64,000 nt of DNA from Eopsaltria australis (GCA_034509425.1 JAVTVJ010000033.1:5019001-5083000); one strand, 5' to 3'; positions 49,331-62,723 are shown, numbered from the stretch's first letter. Made by a program: numbers and translations. Notes: a model not told the origin generated them from the sequence alone.

Positions 49331-50596
49331 AAAACCAACTGAAACAAAGCAAAACAAAAAGTGCAAAATACAATTATAAAGCAATGGTACTTGTCATCTT
49401 GACTGGGGACTAGGGATTAGAACTTCTATATGCTTGTGTAGGTTTCCAGTATGCACCAACAGACCTCTCCTCCATGCCCACAATTCCATCTCCAGCTGTC
49501 TGTTCTGCACACGGATACTGACTTATGCACTTGCCAGACCAGCACTTGGAGTCAGATCTCAAAATTTTCCTGTTGCTTTTAACACAATATTATGCTATCT
49601 CAAAAGCTGCCAGAGATAAAAACTCAGTAATCAAATTCATAGAAGTTATTATAAGGAAGAGGAATTGTAAGTCAAAAGATCTCTGACTTCAAATGCAGGA
49701 CATATTAGACTTATATGCAATTGTCTTTCCAAATCTGATGCAAAACAATTGCCTCCAGCTTCCCTTAGAGTAACAAAGATATGCTATTTCTCTACTTGCA
49801 CAACAAAGCATTCCATAAACATTGCTAAGAAAAATGACTCAGATTATTTACTCCAGAAAGATGCTAGTCAGGTGAGGCACCATCTATCCACACTGTCTCA
49901 GCGTGTGGCCTTGAAAGACACTACAGGCAAATAGCCTGCTGGAAATCTGTTGACTTACAGTGATATTTGTTTTATAAGCATCTCCTTAAATCTCCTATTC
50001 TGTTCCACAATATTTTCCCGAAGAAAACAAAAAAATTACTAAGATATTTCTTCTATTTTTACATACCATAGAAAGCAAAATCATACTAGGACTTAGCTGA
50101 TTTCAGAGCCAGCTTTTCTTTTTTGACTTGTTCCAGAAGAAAAATAAAAAAAGAAAACAACTTGTATTTTAGTAAAAGCGATTCAAGTATGACATGAAAT
50201 GTAGATTTTCAAAATTCTAAATTTTAGTGATTCTTCTTTTACATAAAAATGTATATAGCACTAAAGTAGAACCTCAGAGCCTAAAATTGGCTACCAGCAT
50301 AATCTTAGATAAAAAAGTAAAAACAAGCCAGTAGAAAAGAAATAAAAATATTTTTTTATAAATAACAACAAACCTTAAAAACCTCACATTATTATGCTTT
50401 TATTTTAAGCTTTTTAGCATTGCATTGGTATATTCACAGCCACTTCCTTAACTGCTTCAATGGCTTAAGGCTTCAACATTATACAGAAATGCTTGCAGAA
50501 AGGATTGTTTGAATATTCCTTTATCAATTTAAGAAAAAAACCTTTCAAAACACCTCCACTGGTCTTTTAAATTAAGGTTCCTGGTTTTCTACTGTA

Positions 50597-50832
50597 GAAT
50601 CATAGAATCACAGAATGGTTTGAGTTGGAAGGGACCTTAAAAATCATCTATTTCCAACCCCACAGCCGTGGGCAGGGACACCTCCCACTAGACCATGCCA
50701 ACATGGCCTTGAACACTTGCAGGGATGGGACATCCACAACTTCTCTGGGCAACCAGTTCCAATTCCTCACCACCTCCACAGCAAAGAATTTCTTCCCAAC
50801 ATCCAATTTAAGCTTACTGTTTTCCAGTGGCA
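50597..50832 (-). mobile_element. CR1 LINE, 3' end (minus strand)
   Basis: AGAATCATAGAATCACAGAATGG at the left is three reversed CR1 octamers. It is followed by GGTTTGAGTTGGAAGGGACC, GGGCAGGGACACCTCCCACT, TTGAACACTTGCAGGGATGG and TCTGGGCAACCAGTTCCAA. It covers the last ~235 bp of the element and is 5'-truncated. It is close to consensus, thus among the younger CR1 copies here. An apparent 70-codon frame through it (50625-50837) is an accident. Confidence 0.95.
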
Positions 50833-50835
50833 CTT

Positions 50836-50868
50836 AGAATCACAGAAATTCCTGTAGTTGAAAGAATA
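50836..50868 (-). mobile_element. Possible second CR1 3' terminus (minus strand)
   Basis: AGAATCACAGAAATTCCTGTAG then TTGAAAG resembles another reversed CR1 end starting immediately after the first. Only about 30 bp are recognisable; it may be an older copy into which the first inserted, or chance. Confidence 0.3.
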
Positions 50869-51475
50869 AACTCTCAACATGTGTGTGGTACCAAAGAAAA
50901 AAATGACAATATTTTAGGAAAAAAAGTGAGAGAGGAGAGAAAAGAGTAAGGTTGCTTTTATGGCAGCAAGGATTTGGAAGGTTGTGACATGCATGAAAAT
51001 CAAAACAGTTTCTCTAATACAAGCCAAGGATTGATCTTTTATAACAAACAATAGAAATTTTTATAAGCTGTTGTTCAACCAAAGCTCCCTGAAATTTCAA
51101 AATAACAAATCTACCTCTAGTTTTCAAAATCTAGTCTGATTTCAGGAAATCTTTATGTCAGCACATACCAGAAAATATTTCAGTGTCTTTAGATGAGTAA
51201 CTTTGTGATCTGTGCAACGTAAACCGTTTGCTGTTGGATTTGTTCCTCTTTTCCAATCAGCTAGAAATTGTTTCTGTAATTTGGCTTTGCCAGCAGGTAG
51301 ATGTCCTGAATTTTGAGTTAGTATGGAACTCATCTCTTGCAAATTCTACCTGTAGATACATTACCTCTATCATTTTATGAATATTTACCTCTTACATAAC
51401 AATTTTACCTGTTTTAAGTATTTACCCAGTTCTCTCAGAATCAGCCAAAGTTATATCAGAAAGCTAAATTCACCA

Positions 51476-51530
51476 GGCAGCTGGATTAGATCGTTCTTGT
51501 GGGTCCCTTCAAAATGAATCATTCTATTCA
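51476..51530 (+). mobile_element. CR1 LINE, very short 3' end (plus strand)
   Basis: GCAGCTGGATTAGATCGTTC, then TTGTGGGTCCCTTC and a degenerate ATTCTATTCATT terminus. This is the last ~55 bp of a CR1 subfamily whose tail reads GCTGGACTAGATGATC then TTGTGGGTCCCTTCC. Confidence 0.75.
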
Positions 51531-51898
51531 TTTTATTTTAGAATAATAGTAGCATTAATAGCCATTACTGCAGTCACAACATTAACACTGCTGATCACTG
51601 AGCATACTGAATGGGTGCTTATCACAAGATAATCAAGCCCAGATTCTGCATGCCCCAAAATTTAGAAATTGAAGCATATACATGTGCTATTGTCAAATAG
51701 GATAAAAGATCATTGGAAGTTTACCTCTTGTATTTTTATTTGGCTCTCAGAATAATATCAAGAATTTATACGATGACCCAAATCCTATTTCACAGTACTT
51801 CCGTTAGTTGAAATCACTGGAATCACTTTTGTTCACATTCAGAGGAAAAAGAAAATACATGATGAGAATCAAATGTATATTTGCAGCTACACTGGAAG

Positions 51899-51924
51899 TT
51901 TAAAAAAGTTTAAACTTTTTTAAA
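51899..51924. repeat. 26-bp perfect AT-rich palindrome
   Basis: TTTAAAAAAGTTT (51899-51911) is followed directly by its exact reverse complement AAACTTTTTTAAA (51912-51924). A third, imperfect AAAGTTTAAAG motif follows at 51922-51932. It can extrude as a cruciform or fold as a hairpin if transcribed. Its origin is unclear; AT-rich background makes shorter palindromes common but 26 bp is long. Confidence 0.85.
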
Positions 51925-51930
51925 GTTTAA

Positions 51931-54886
51931 AGTTTTTGTACTTTAATAGGTAAAGAAAATACATTTTTATGGTAAAAAGTAGGTGTCCTGGTACAAAACG
52001 AGTTGAAAAACATCTCAGCTGCTGTCAAACCCTGAAAGTGTCCACTTTACACAGCTGGAGAAGAACCTTCATTTTAGAAATCATAAGTTGTTCCCAGATC
52101 TCACCTGAATATTTGATTATTTAGCAACTTAACTACTAGGTTTTGGGACAACATGCTAGATCTTTGCTTTTCTCTTGCTCATTACTAAGCTGCCTGAATA
52201 CTCATTCTAGTAACAATATGCTCCAAGACTGAATACAATGCACTATTCTAGATCAATCTCTGCAAAGACAAATTAGCAAGTTAAAAGTAATACTGCTGTT
52301 CTGAAAGGCACAACATTGTTGTTCACTGTGCTGTTAGATGTTTATTTGCTTTGCCAGACTTTAGAGACTGAATCACTCACTGGATGAAATGGCACAAGTT
52401 TCATAGTAAGGAGAGCTATAAAAATAATCTAAGCTATAATTTGAATGCAAAGCATTAAAAATGTATATGTTGCTCTATATAATGCAAATACACGTTAATA
52501 TTAGCAAGCATTATGTTTTTATGTGTAAACCCCAAACTCTTCAATTGGATACAAATAGAAAAGTGAATATTACTCTGGAAAAGGGGGAAAAAAGGATTTG
52601 TCCCCATACTGATGTAAGAAGAAAGCACTCAGTTTTAAAAAAAAGATTGTAGTAATTATTCCTACTTTTATTATAGTTAAAAAGACTTTATTTCTCCTTA
52701 CTGTTTTACAACAGTAAAAAAGGACTTTCTTACTTTTAATAATCTCATTTGAGTAAATTAGAGGATTAACTGAAAACCCAGATAAGATACAGCTAGCTCA
52801 AATTGTTTAATAGAAATATTCTTTTTAAAAAATCTTTCATCTATTTAACAGTGATATATATAAGGAAGAGAAAAAGTAAGAATCACTTTTACTTCACAGA
52901 TGTGAAATTAATTACAGAGATTAGTGAGCTACCAAGGGTTATTCAAAATCTTTAAAGAAGTTAAGAGACTGAGCACCAGATCTCAGATCAGTGCTTTATC
53001 ACAGCATACAATTTTTGAGTGGCACAGCATCATATCTATTATAAGATTAAAAATATATACTTACAGCCATCTTTAAATATACAACCTTTTCTATTCAAAG
53101 CAAAAAAAAAAACCCAACCCACAAGCAAATATCAGCAGAAAGAAGAATAATTTTTCTGTGTAAATCATGAACACATAATCTTTCTTCTCTTGAGAAATTT
53201 ATGGGCTATCAACACAATTTTGCCCACAGTACCACGCATGGAAATTCTTACAAATGAAGTACTATTCAAGAAATCCTACTTGCTTATTCAAAATACTGGA
53301 TGTAAGCTCTCACTGAGCTTATGGGATGCATTTTAGATACACGGATAGAATCCAAAGGATTAGACACAAAACCTACACTGGCATGGGGGATACAGAAAGG
53401 AAGTACTATGCTGTGAAGAGTATACCAATTCATATAGGATGAAGCTCACAAAGAATGGCAAGGCTTCTTTGTCACTCACATTTATGGGAGCTTGAGGCAC
53501 ATTTAACTCTGCACCACATTAGTCAGATGCAACTCCTCTACTGATCCTCATCACTGGACACACATTCCCTTGGCTGTCCATGACAGCCCTTTTGCTTTCA
53601 GCACCACTGTGCATTTGATCTCAGTTTCATAATGGATAAAAAAGACCATGCTAGAATAAGCAAACAAGGGCAGTGATTTTTGTTTGAGCCTTTTATGTAT
53701 ATACATTGTCTAAGCCCACCAGCTGTATAGCAACATGATGTGCTTGCAGATGGATCAAGGGAAAGAGAATCAGTTGCGCTCCAGGGTCCCTGTAGATTGG
53801 GATCAAATCCATAGGTCAAGGAAAAGAAACTTTGGCTGTTCAGAGGCATCTGAGGGGAGTATGCTGCTCCCAGGGGAACTATGCCTAGCATGCCACAGCA
53901 AGCAAAGCCTGGTGAAGTATTACTGCTCAGCTACAATTAAGTTCTCTTTTCAAGTGAAAAGACAATAAAAACAAACCCCGAATCCAACCATAAAAATGTC
54001 TCACACAGCTAACATCGAACCTGCATTCAGAAATAGTCTCACCCTGCACTTCTTTAGTGTTTCTATTAGCATGATCCCTTGCCATGGGATAGGAGTTGTT
54101 CAGTGCAGAAGCTCCTGAACAGGTCTCATTCTTTGACCAGAAGCTCTGCACCCATTTTCAATTACTGCAATTCAGTGTATGACTAGGGGAAAATGGTTAA
54201 GAAATTATAGTTTGTCTTCTTATTAGCAGCAACTCCAAAGCATGAAGAAAAAGCTGTAAATTTGAACCTGCATTTTCCATGCAGAAGCACGCTGCTTTAT
54301 CACTGAATCACTACTTTAGCTTCCCCTTGTAATGAATTCACTTCTGAGGCCTTGAGAATAGAGATACACATATCGGATACACTGTTCTCTCTTTATTAAG
54401 CAAAAAAGATCTTGTTTCAGCCTTAACTGTATTTCCCTCAAACAGGAGGAAGAAATAATTCAAACCAAACTTAATCCAAATATCCTTTAACCCTGATGTC
54501 AAGAGTTCAAAATCCAGGCAAAATATTTTAGTGTTGATTGGTGATCTACTACAACTGCAACCACAACCTGCCTTCACAAAGACACAGGGGGAAAAAATTC
54601 CAAATTAATATACAGCAGTTAAGACACAGCTGAAGAATACTAAAATAAACCAAAATAAAGATTAAGAAAAAACCCATTTGTTTATCCAGTTCAGGCCTTT
54701 TTAAATCCAACTTGCTCTTATTACGAAAAGGTATGCATTGTAACATTAACCCACGCAGTACTACCATTCATATGATAGTACAGGTAAAGCATTAGAAATC
54801 AGTAGGAAGGAATTTTCTTCCTGAAAGTAACACAATAGGGTATAGTTTGCATTTTAAGAATGGGTACATCTTTGTTCTGGGGGACA
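51931..54886. other. Non-coding sequence, no feature seen
   Basis: No gene or recognised repeat; an A11 run lies at about 53102-53112. The frames at 53598-53891 (minus, 97 codons) and 53735-53968 (plus, 77 codons) overlap each other and match nothing known to me. Confidence 0.5.
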
Positions 54887-55010
54887 ATGAAACTAAAAGG
54901 AAAACCAAAAGAAACACTCAACGCTCCCAAAAAACCAAACAATCAACCAAACAACCCCCCAAAAGCCAAACAAACCAAAACCAATCCCTTCCCCCCCCCA
55001 AAAAAAATAA
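54887..55010. repeat. A/C low-complexity tract
   Basis: About 120 bp of AAACC, CAACC and CCCAAAA words, with C6 and C9-10 runs and an A8 run at the end. Open frames here give only Lys, Pro, Gln and Thr runs and are compositional. Confidence 0.85.
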
Positions 55011-56759
55011 GTCCTGCCCAGCTCTCAGCGCATTGTGAGGTGCAAATCCCCAGGAGACCTATTACCACTGTGGTATAAACTGTACAACAGCTCCTACCAC
55101 TCACATTTGTTGTGAGAATATATCCATTATATCAGTCCATTAAGGACTGCCCAGTCCAGGAGATTCTGAGTAAATACTCCAGTAAATAGCTGCCACTACG
55201 CTTCTCCTAGCAAAAGCAAAACTGACTCACTTCAAGCTAAATTGGGAATTAAGGTGTAGTATTGTCCCCTGTGTGGCCTGCTAAAGTACACAGTTGCTAG
55301 ACAAGCACTAAGTGGGCAGACAGTTCTGGGGTCCAATATGGTTAGTGGAAAAAAGGAGTGAGTACTACCTTGGCTCTGAAGAGGACAGAAGGATAGTCAC
55401 ACCAGAGGAGGCTCCATGTCCCTAATACTGACATCTGATTTCCCTGAGAAACTTAGAAAGCCACAAGATTTGTGTTCAATGTTTTCCACTAACTCCTATG
55501 TGCAGCCTGCTCACAAATGAAGAACATAGGCTGGAAAAGCCTACAATGAATGTTTATGACTATTTGAACCACCCTGTCTTCTCCCACTCTCCCCTGCTCC
55601 CACAAAAACAGCTGAAAGAAAGTGTAGGACTATGGACCTCTCACAAAAAGGGTAAATGATGGATTTATTCTAGTTAGATAGAACAAACTTACCTGACCAT
55701 GAGTGGTTGCCTTTGTCAGTTCATACATGAATGTATAGCTTATTTGAAGGAATATGTACTTTAAAACCCCTGCCAGCCTCTCCTGTACTGTAAAAATAAA
55801 TTAAGTTTCATTGAAGCCAGTGAACATCCCATTTACTTAGTGGAAGTTTCAGTTTCTCCCACCTTCCTGGAACATTTTCAACCTGAGATGCCAAAGTGTA
55901 GAGAACAATTCCCATCACCACTGACTCAGCCAGGATGAGAGACAGTGTCAGTACACATCCTTTAACAGATGGCTTTGGACTGCTTAAAAAAAATAAGCAA
56001 GTAGGCACTTCTATAGCTGTTTATCTTCTTTTCTCTCTCAGGCCTCATAGATATAAAAGCAACAGAAGAAAGTGGCAAGATGTCATCACTGTTTGAACAC
56101 CAAGCAGAAAGAAAGCAGAAAATACAACTTTTTGGTATACTCATCAGTTTGAATGAAAAGCTGAACATTATTTATGAGACATGTGAGAAACAATCCATTG
56201 TACTGAAAAACGATAGTCAATCCTAGATATAAATTCTCTGCTGGTCGATAACCACTATACCCATTCCCTTAGACATGAGAATGACCTGACAGAGCCATAA
56301 ATTCACACATTGTCCATTTTTCACAGAGAAGCTCCCCGCCCCAGACAGTCTGCAATGCACCAGGCATGACATGGGCGTAAACATTTACTCATTTATTATT
56401 TTATGCTGGCTGCTTTTCAGCTCCCCAGCAATAGACAGGCAAGTAACAATGGTGATACAACCTGGGCCAGGCTCAAGATCCAAGCACAGGATAAATTTAG
56501 GTTTCAGGAATGGCAGAGTGTGATGGCCTTTCCTATACCAGCAATATTCTGGAACTCACTAAGTATGGATTTTCTTCTAACACAAAACCTGACATAAATC
56601 CATAAGGTTTCAATATACAAACGTGTGAAACTAATTCTCTACCTACAAGTTTCTTTGAGAGAACCAAACACAAAACTCAGTCTAAACTTATTGAAAATGT
56701 TACAAATGCCTGGCATTGACCTAAAGTCTTTCTGAAGAGCCTGACTGATAATTAGTACA

Positions 56760-57450
56760 TTTCAGTGATTTGCCCCTTTTGGGGCCTGTGTTCTAATGGG
56801 TTTTAGAGCTCGCAAATCAGTGCTAGGATTTGTTCTGTGCATTAACGTGCACAGAGTGCTAAGCTACTTATTTGTAATGATACTGTTCCTGTAGGAAAGC
56901 CTGCCTTGATTGTTAATGATACTTGAGGCACTTAAAACAAGGGGGGAGAGAAACTGCAGGGTGTGGCATAGTCTGCAACACAGTTTATCATTTCCTGAAA
57001 ATAAAAACCTCACTTAATTCCATTGATAGCACTCAGAATATTATAATAGGCATTTAATTTCCTAAACAAATTGCGTTTTAAGAAGCTGGAGCAATCTTTT
57101 AAATTACACTATTTTCATTGTTTATCATTGTTTTTTAAAGCTACGACCTATTCAAAAGTGATTTATTTGAAAGAATAATTTGAAGAAACTTGCTTTTACT
57201 TTCCACTACTCTCACATAATTTTTTAAAAGCAAAAAAGGAGAGTAATATCTTATTCCTCTTCCAGATTAACAATTAAAGACTACTCTACGATCAGCATTG
57301 CACAGCTGCCTAATAGTGTACACTGTTGACACATTAATTGGTTTATTGACTGAAGTTCTACAACTTTTCATTCAGCCCAAAGTGCCCTTGCTGTGAACTC
57401 ACCCAAGGAATTACTAGGTTCAATAATCTAAATTATATTCATTAATACAA
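56760..57450. promoter_or_regulatory. Strongest candidate conserved non-coding element of the window
   Basis: About 690 bp without repeats or low complexity carry two inverted repeats near the left end: GCCCC-TTTT-GGGGC (56772-56785) and CTGTGCA-TTAACG-TGCACAG (56835-56854). Many homeodomain-type words follow: TTGTAATGATAC, TTGTTAATGATAC, TATAATAGGC, ACATTAATTGG, ACTTAATTCC. GATTAACAATTAAAG lies at about 57265-57279. The recurrence of TAATGATAC twice (about 56873 and 56914) and the balanced composition resemble deeply conserved enhancers. No alignment is available, so this remains inference. Confidence 0.35.
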
Positions 57451-57459
57451 TAATAGGTA

Positions 57460-60400
57460 TATATAATAAAACAAAGCAACTATTACCTCTGAACAAAGTA
57501 GGGCTACTCACTTCAGTAAGACTGATTTTACATACCAAAAAAAATGCCTAGACAATCAGAACTTTGAATACCCAATATAAAATTTTCCTTTGAACATCAC
57601 AAGCTACAATAAAATAAACTGGAAGAATACATGTAATGCATATTCATGTGGTAAAAAATGTTATGACATACAAAGAGAAAAAAAAGTATGAAATATAGGC
57701 TGACTGGTAAAGTATGATAAAATAATGTCATGCCAGATTTCCTTGTTGCTGTCAACCTTTTATAAATTTCATTCCTATCTTTCAAAATATTTTTAAAATA
57801 CAAATTGCAGGGAAAAAAGTTTGGTATGCCCGATCCAATTTGGAATTCAAATAGAAAGTCAATTTGACAAATTCTCTGTAAAACATGAATTTCAAATTTG
57901 TCGCAATTCAGTTACAGTGTTGAGGCTGCACAGAAGTTGCAGGAAAGGCTCTGGATCCCTTCTAAGTATCAAGCAATTTAACACAGATGTATGCATACAC
58001 CTGTGAGACCTGAGCTCAGCTCTTCCATGGGATGAATTATCTTTACCTTCTAGAGACAAAATTTCAGTTAATATATGAAGTATTAGGCCAAGATAATCTG
58101 ATATTTGTAAGTAGAAAGATGTATTTTTAGACATAAATATAAAAGGGAGTATTGTTGACTAAACAAAACCACATAGTAGTAGAAAAACCTCTACACATAC
58201 ATAGAACAAAGATGTGAACTCAGCTGATTGGACAAAAGATAGTAAGGACAGAATTTAGTATTGAATTAAGACACTGAAAGGAGGTCAAGGTACTTAGTGA
58301 ATCAGCTGCTGACCTCATATAAAACTCAGTCCTAATCATAGTGAAGGAAAATTGCTGTTTGTAGATGGCCGGAAAAGGCTTTAAGCCACAAACTCATTCT
58401 AATACGCTACACACAAAAGCTGGAGAAGATATTATCATCCCCTAGCCAACTCATTGAATTCTCTAGCTGCAAATCATATAAAATCATCCTGCATTTTCAC
58501 ATTAATTGGCAGTCTATATCTAAATGAAGATGCAATTACATTTCTAAGAAAATATATAAAATCTGCTCTTAATGTAAGGGTTTAGATGTCATGGCTGTAG
58601 CTAAGGTAAATAACCTTGTTACTTCAAATACCTGTCAGAGAGTTGCCTGCCCTTATGAAATTACTGCAGGTAGAGCACAGGGAGGCAGAAAAATTTGGTA
58701 TTTTAGGTTTGCTTCAGTCTTAAAAAGGTCAGGCCCCGTGAGAGCATAACTCTGAGAAAATTTCCCTAAATCCAGCATTTATGGAAAGAGAGATATCCAT
58801 ATGCATTTTGACTCTGTAGTCCTATTCTTAGAATATTCATCTACCCGTACACTGTTAAGGTGTTGTCAGAGGCATTTTTGGACCCAGTTACTCACCTGTA
58901 GCTGTCATTATCCTAGATATTTCCTCACTAAGTGACTATACCCTCACTGTTCCCACAGTGCATTACGTAAGGTACTTCAAAATGGTTGCATGTACACTGT
59001 CAAAATATCTAAATGCCACATGCTGAAAACACCTTCCAAGTTATCATGCTTGTTATTGTGCTTGTCAGACATGCCTGGTTGCTTCCGATTAAATCATGCA
59101 CTGTACATAGTACCAAACTGGCTAACACAGAATTTGGATTTTTGAGGATAGATGCCAAGATAATACCCTGACAACCACCACAAAGTTTCTGGTGAAAATT
59201 CATTTATCAAAGAAAAAAAATTCCTTCAGTAGTCAGTTCCCTGTGGGAAACCTGAAATGCCCCAAAACACTGGCCTTGGCAGTAAGTCTGCCTGTGTTCT
59301 CCATTTACACCTACAACAAACCCATTTGATGATAAGGAAAGGTCACCAAGAGTGGTGACTGCTGTCTTGGTAACCATCAGAGTCAGTTATTCATACTGCT
59401 TGTAATCAGGCTAAAAGTTCCTGAGGCTTCGCCATCTGGAAAATTTTGCATAGCATCTCTAATAATTTCTTCTATTTTATTTATTTTTTGACAATAACTA
59501 GACTTGATTCAGCAACAGTTTGGAAGTAAACCTGCCTCTTTCCTTCAGGTGATCTTTACAGGCAATTAAAAATAAGACTTTTTTTCCTTATTATCTATTT
59601 TTTTTCTCTCTAGACTGAGCTGTAATAGAGATTAATTTGGAAAACCAGATACATAACATGGAAAAAAGCCTCTGAATGTACCAGAAATGAGGAAATAAGA
59701 AAAGGCCATAGACAAATCTCTCTCAGGCCTGCTGTGTCTCTTCCCCATGGTTTCTCTCAGGTCAGCTAGCCTACGATAGCTTGCCTGTTGCAAACAACGT
59801 CATAGAAGCGACTGTCCCTCAGGGAAGAAAAATAACAGGAAAAAAACATAGCAACTTTTTCCTCCATCCCTCCTACAGTGGGTTGCATCTCTGTTCCCTG
59901 CTCTGCCCAGCAAATTTCAAGTCTCTGTTGTGTGGCAAGTTCCATCATTTGTTGTAAATTTCCTCTTCCCTCTCTCCTCCTGTCCAATGTTCAGCTGCTC
60001 CCAGCAGAGAGGTAAATACTCTGTTTGCAGGTATACACCAGAGAAAAAATTCAGATGCCAGATCAATGCAAAATACAAGTCTTTTTCCCAACTGCTGGGT
60101 TGCTATCTTTTTAAAGAAACATATTGTGAATTGCAACAAAGAATAAAATAGAATATTCTAAGGGCTTAATGAAAACTTAGTCAGTGTAAAGACTCTTCCA
60201 CATTTTATTTTTCTTCATCTTTTTAATATCACCATTTACTACAGTGACTCCATCAAATAACTTGCTCTAAATCTCCTACTAAATATGGCATTAAATTCAC
60301 ATATATACAAGATCACATCCTATTAAGTTGTGGAGTCAATTAATTTCATCTTTTTTTTCTCTGGTTTTGGTTTTTTGGTTACACTAATTTAATTCTTCTT

Positions 60401-61378
60401 GACTTGTTCAGCTCTTTTTCTCCAAAATCCTTAAGGGCATGTATACCACCAGTTTTGCACTGGCTAATTAAATATCTTTTTTAAATCAAGATAACCACAA
60501 AGCAATTGGATAAAGCATCTTAGATTTTTCCATACACACATTGAATTATGCTGTTCAAAAAGATTTGTTGGTATCTGTAGTATTGAAACTTCTGTACCAC
60601 AGATTAAGTACAGCAGATACATTTAATCTCTTTTCTTGCACAGCGTCAAGCACAGACAGAAGTACACCCACAGACAGACTCCCACTGATGGGTACTAGCC
60701 AAGGGAATTGAGGACAGTCTGTATGTCATCCAGCAGACCAGGACAGCTTCACATTGGTGCAACTATGAAAAGGGGATTTCAGTCTATAAGAGTGAGAAAA
60801 CAGAAAAATAGGAAAAAGTTTACCAATTTAATCTCATTTTTCTTAGTATAGTCAATTTGGCTCAATTAATCCCTTTTATTGCATAGTATGTCTAAAAAGT
60901 GCCCTTTATTGGGCAATATACTAAAATAACAGTTGGGTGTTGGTGTTGCTGCTGATTTAAAGTGTACCATTTCCCATTAAATACTATAGCTAGCAAACAG
61001 TTTCTAAAATTCAGATTTCATTATCCAAATTGTATTTTCATATGTGTGAGCCCCTTAAGAAACTGTACAATTCAACCCCCAACTAATTTTTATAGTGGTG
61101 AATGCAAATGAGAATGGAAGTAGCACTATACAAAATTAGCCCATATTCCTCTGAAGCTCCTTCACACTGCCACTTTCCTAAAGACTTGGATGAGTTTGTC
61201 TCCTCTTGTGCACTTCCTCAAGAATACTAAGCCAGTGAACACATGCACTACTACTGATACTTAAAATAGCTTCTGAATTTATGTTATTCCTGCAAGTGAC
61301 AATATCCTGTCTCAAACCCTTGATTTGCTAGATATTTCTATGAACTTCTTCATGACCTGAATTCTTTGACCTGTTTCT
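57460..61378. other. Non-coding sequence, no feature seen
   Basis: Short T-rich stretches occur near 59590-59610 and 60350-60380. An inverted repeat GTCACCA-AGAG-TGGTGAC lies at 59342-59359. No gene or repeat family recognised. Confidence 0.5.
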
Positions 61379-61480
61379 AAAACCAAATCAAGAAACAACA
61401 GCAAAAACACCTTTCCACTCTAAAAATACCCCAAAAAGCCAAAACAAGCAAAAAACTCTGAAGCCATAACCCCAAAACTC
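61379..61480. repeat. A/C low-complexity tract
   Basis: AAACC, AACAAC and CCCCAAAA words over about 100 bp, interrupted by ordinary sequence. Confidence 0.7.
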
Positions 61481-62678
61481 AGCAGTTAAATATTAAGATA
61501 TTTTAACCTGTTCACCATAGTCAGGCAATCTTTAACGTTAATATGGTACAGCTCCAGATTTCAAATGTAACTACACCACTGCAGAAGAGACAATGTTTTC
61601 TTAGGAGGAACAAATAATAGTTTTCCAGCAAAACATTCATGGAAATCTTTTGTTATTCTTATTGTTTCTAAACAATTTAGTTGAATAAATAAAGCAGAGC
61701 TCTCATTCACAATATGCTGTATTTGATAAGGAAAATAAGAACATGTGGGTTTGAAAGGACAACAAGCTTGATAACTTTTATTAGCGTTTCATGACAGTCA
61801 ATTTCTGTATACATTGCCTTGCAAAGATTTGATGGTACCTTAACTGAATCTGAAAAATATCAGAGACTCTCAAAACTAGTCAGAAAAAAAATAAATCTAG
61901 AAATATCATAACACATTTCTCAGCAAAATGTTCCTTTTTATTCTTCTCTGGAGATATGGAAATTTTGATAAATTCAAATAAAAAAGATTGACTTTAGGGA
62001 ATTAACACCAAATGATTATCCATGCTCTCTTCTCTATCAGTAATCAGAAAGTGTGTTTTAGAAGATCTCTTCTTTTTCTTCTTCTCTCACATCTTCCCCC
62101 CTGCAAACCACATCATCACATAAGCACTCCTCTGGTATCTGAAGCAAGCAAAAATCTCTAGCTAAAAATGACACACAATTTCAAATGTTTGTGGAGTTGA
62201 GGTTACACTTCATTTTCTGAGTTTTTTTCAGAAACTTCTGCATAAAAAGCTGATTTTCATCCAAAGTGTAATCCTATTCTGTAAATTGCATTCATAAACA
62301 GTACAGAAAACTTTAGCATTTTCCGTATGCCACAGGATTCACTATCAAATTTCCTGAATTTACAAGTTATAGACAATTTTTCAATCTATCTGGTCTTTGC
62401 AGAATCAGCATGCTACTTGTAAGCCAAGCTGTTGTCCTTCTGGCTTTGCATATTGCTGCCAGCACTAAAGATTAGGCAGACCAAACTCCTAGCTCAGTAG
62501 ACACAGCACAGAGAACTGGGGTGTGCTGACCATTCCCAGATGAGCAGATACCTCAGGTGGTAAGTTTAGTGAAGCTTCCTACTGCACTACAAAGCACCAA
62601 GTCAACTTACTGTGCCTTTCTATCATGTTCCTCGCTGCTACCTGTTCTGGAAACATAGGCCATCTATATTGATCCCAC

Positions 62679-62723
62679 AAACACACACAGCACCCCCCCC
62701 CCACCCCCCATACACACACACAT
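62679..62723. repeat. CA repeat with C-rich core
   Basis: (AC)4-5, then CACC with C10 and C6 runs, then (AC)5 again: a compound simple repeat. Confidence 0.88.
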
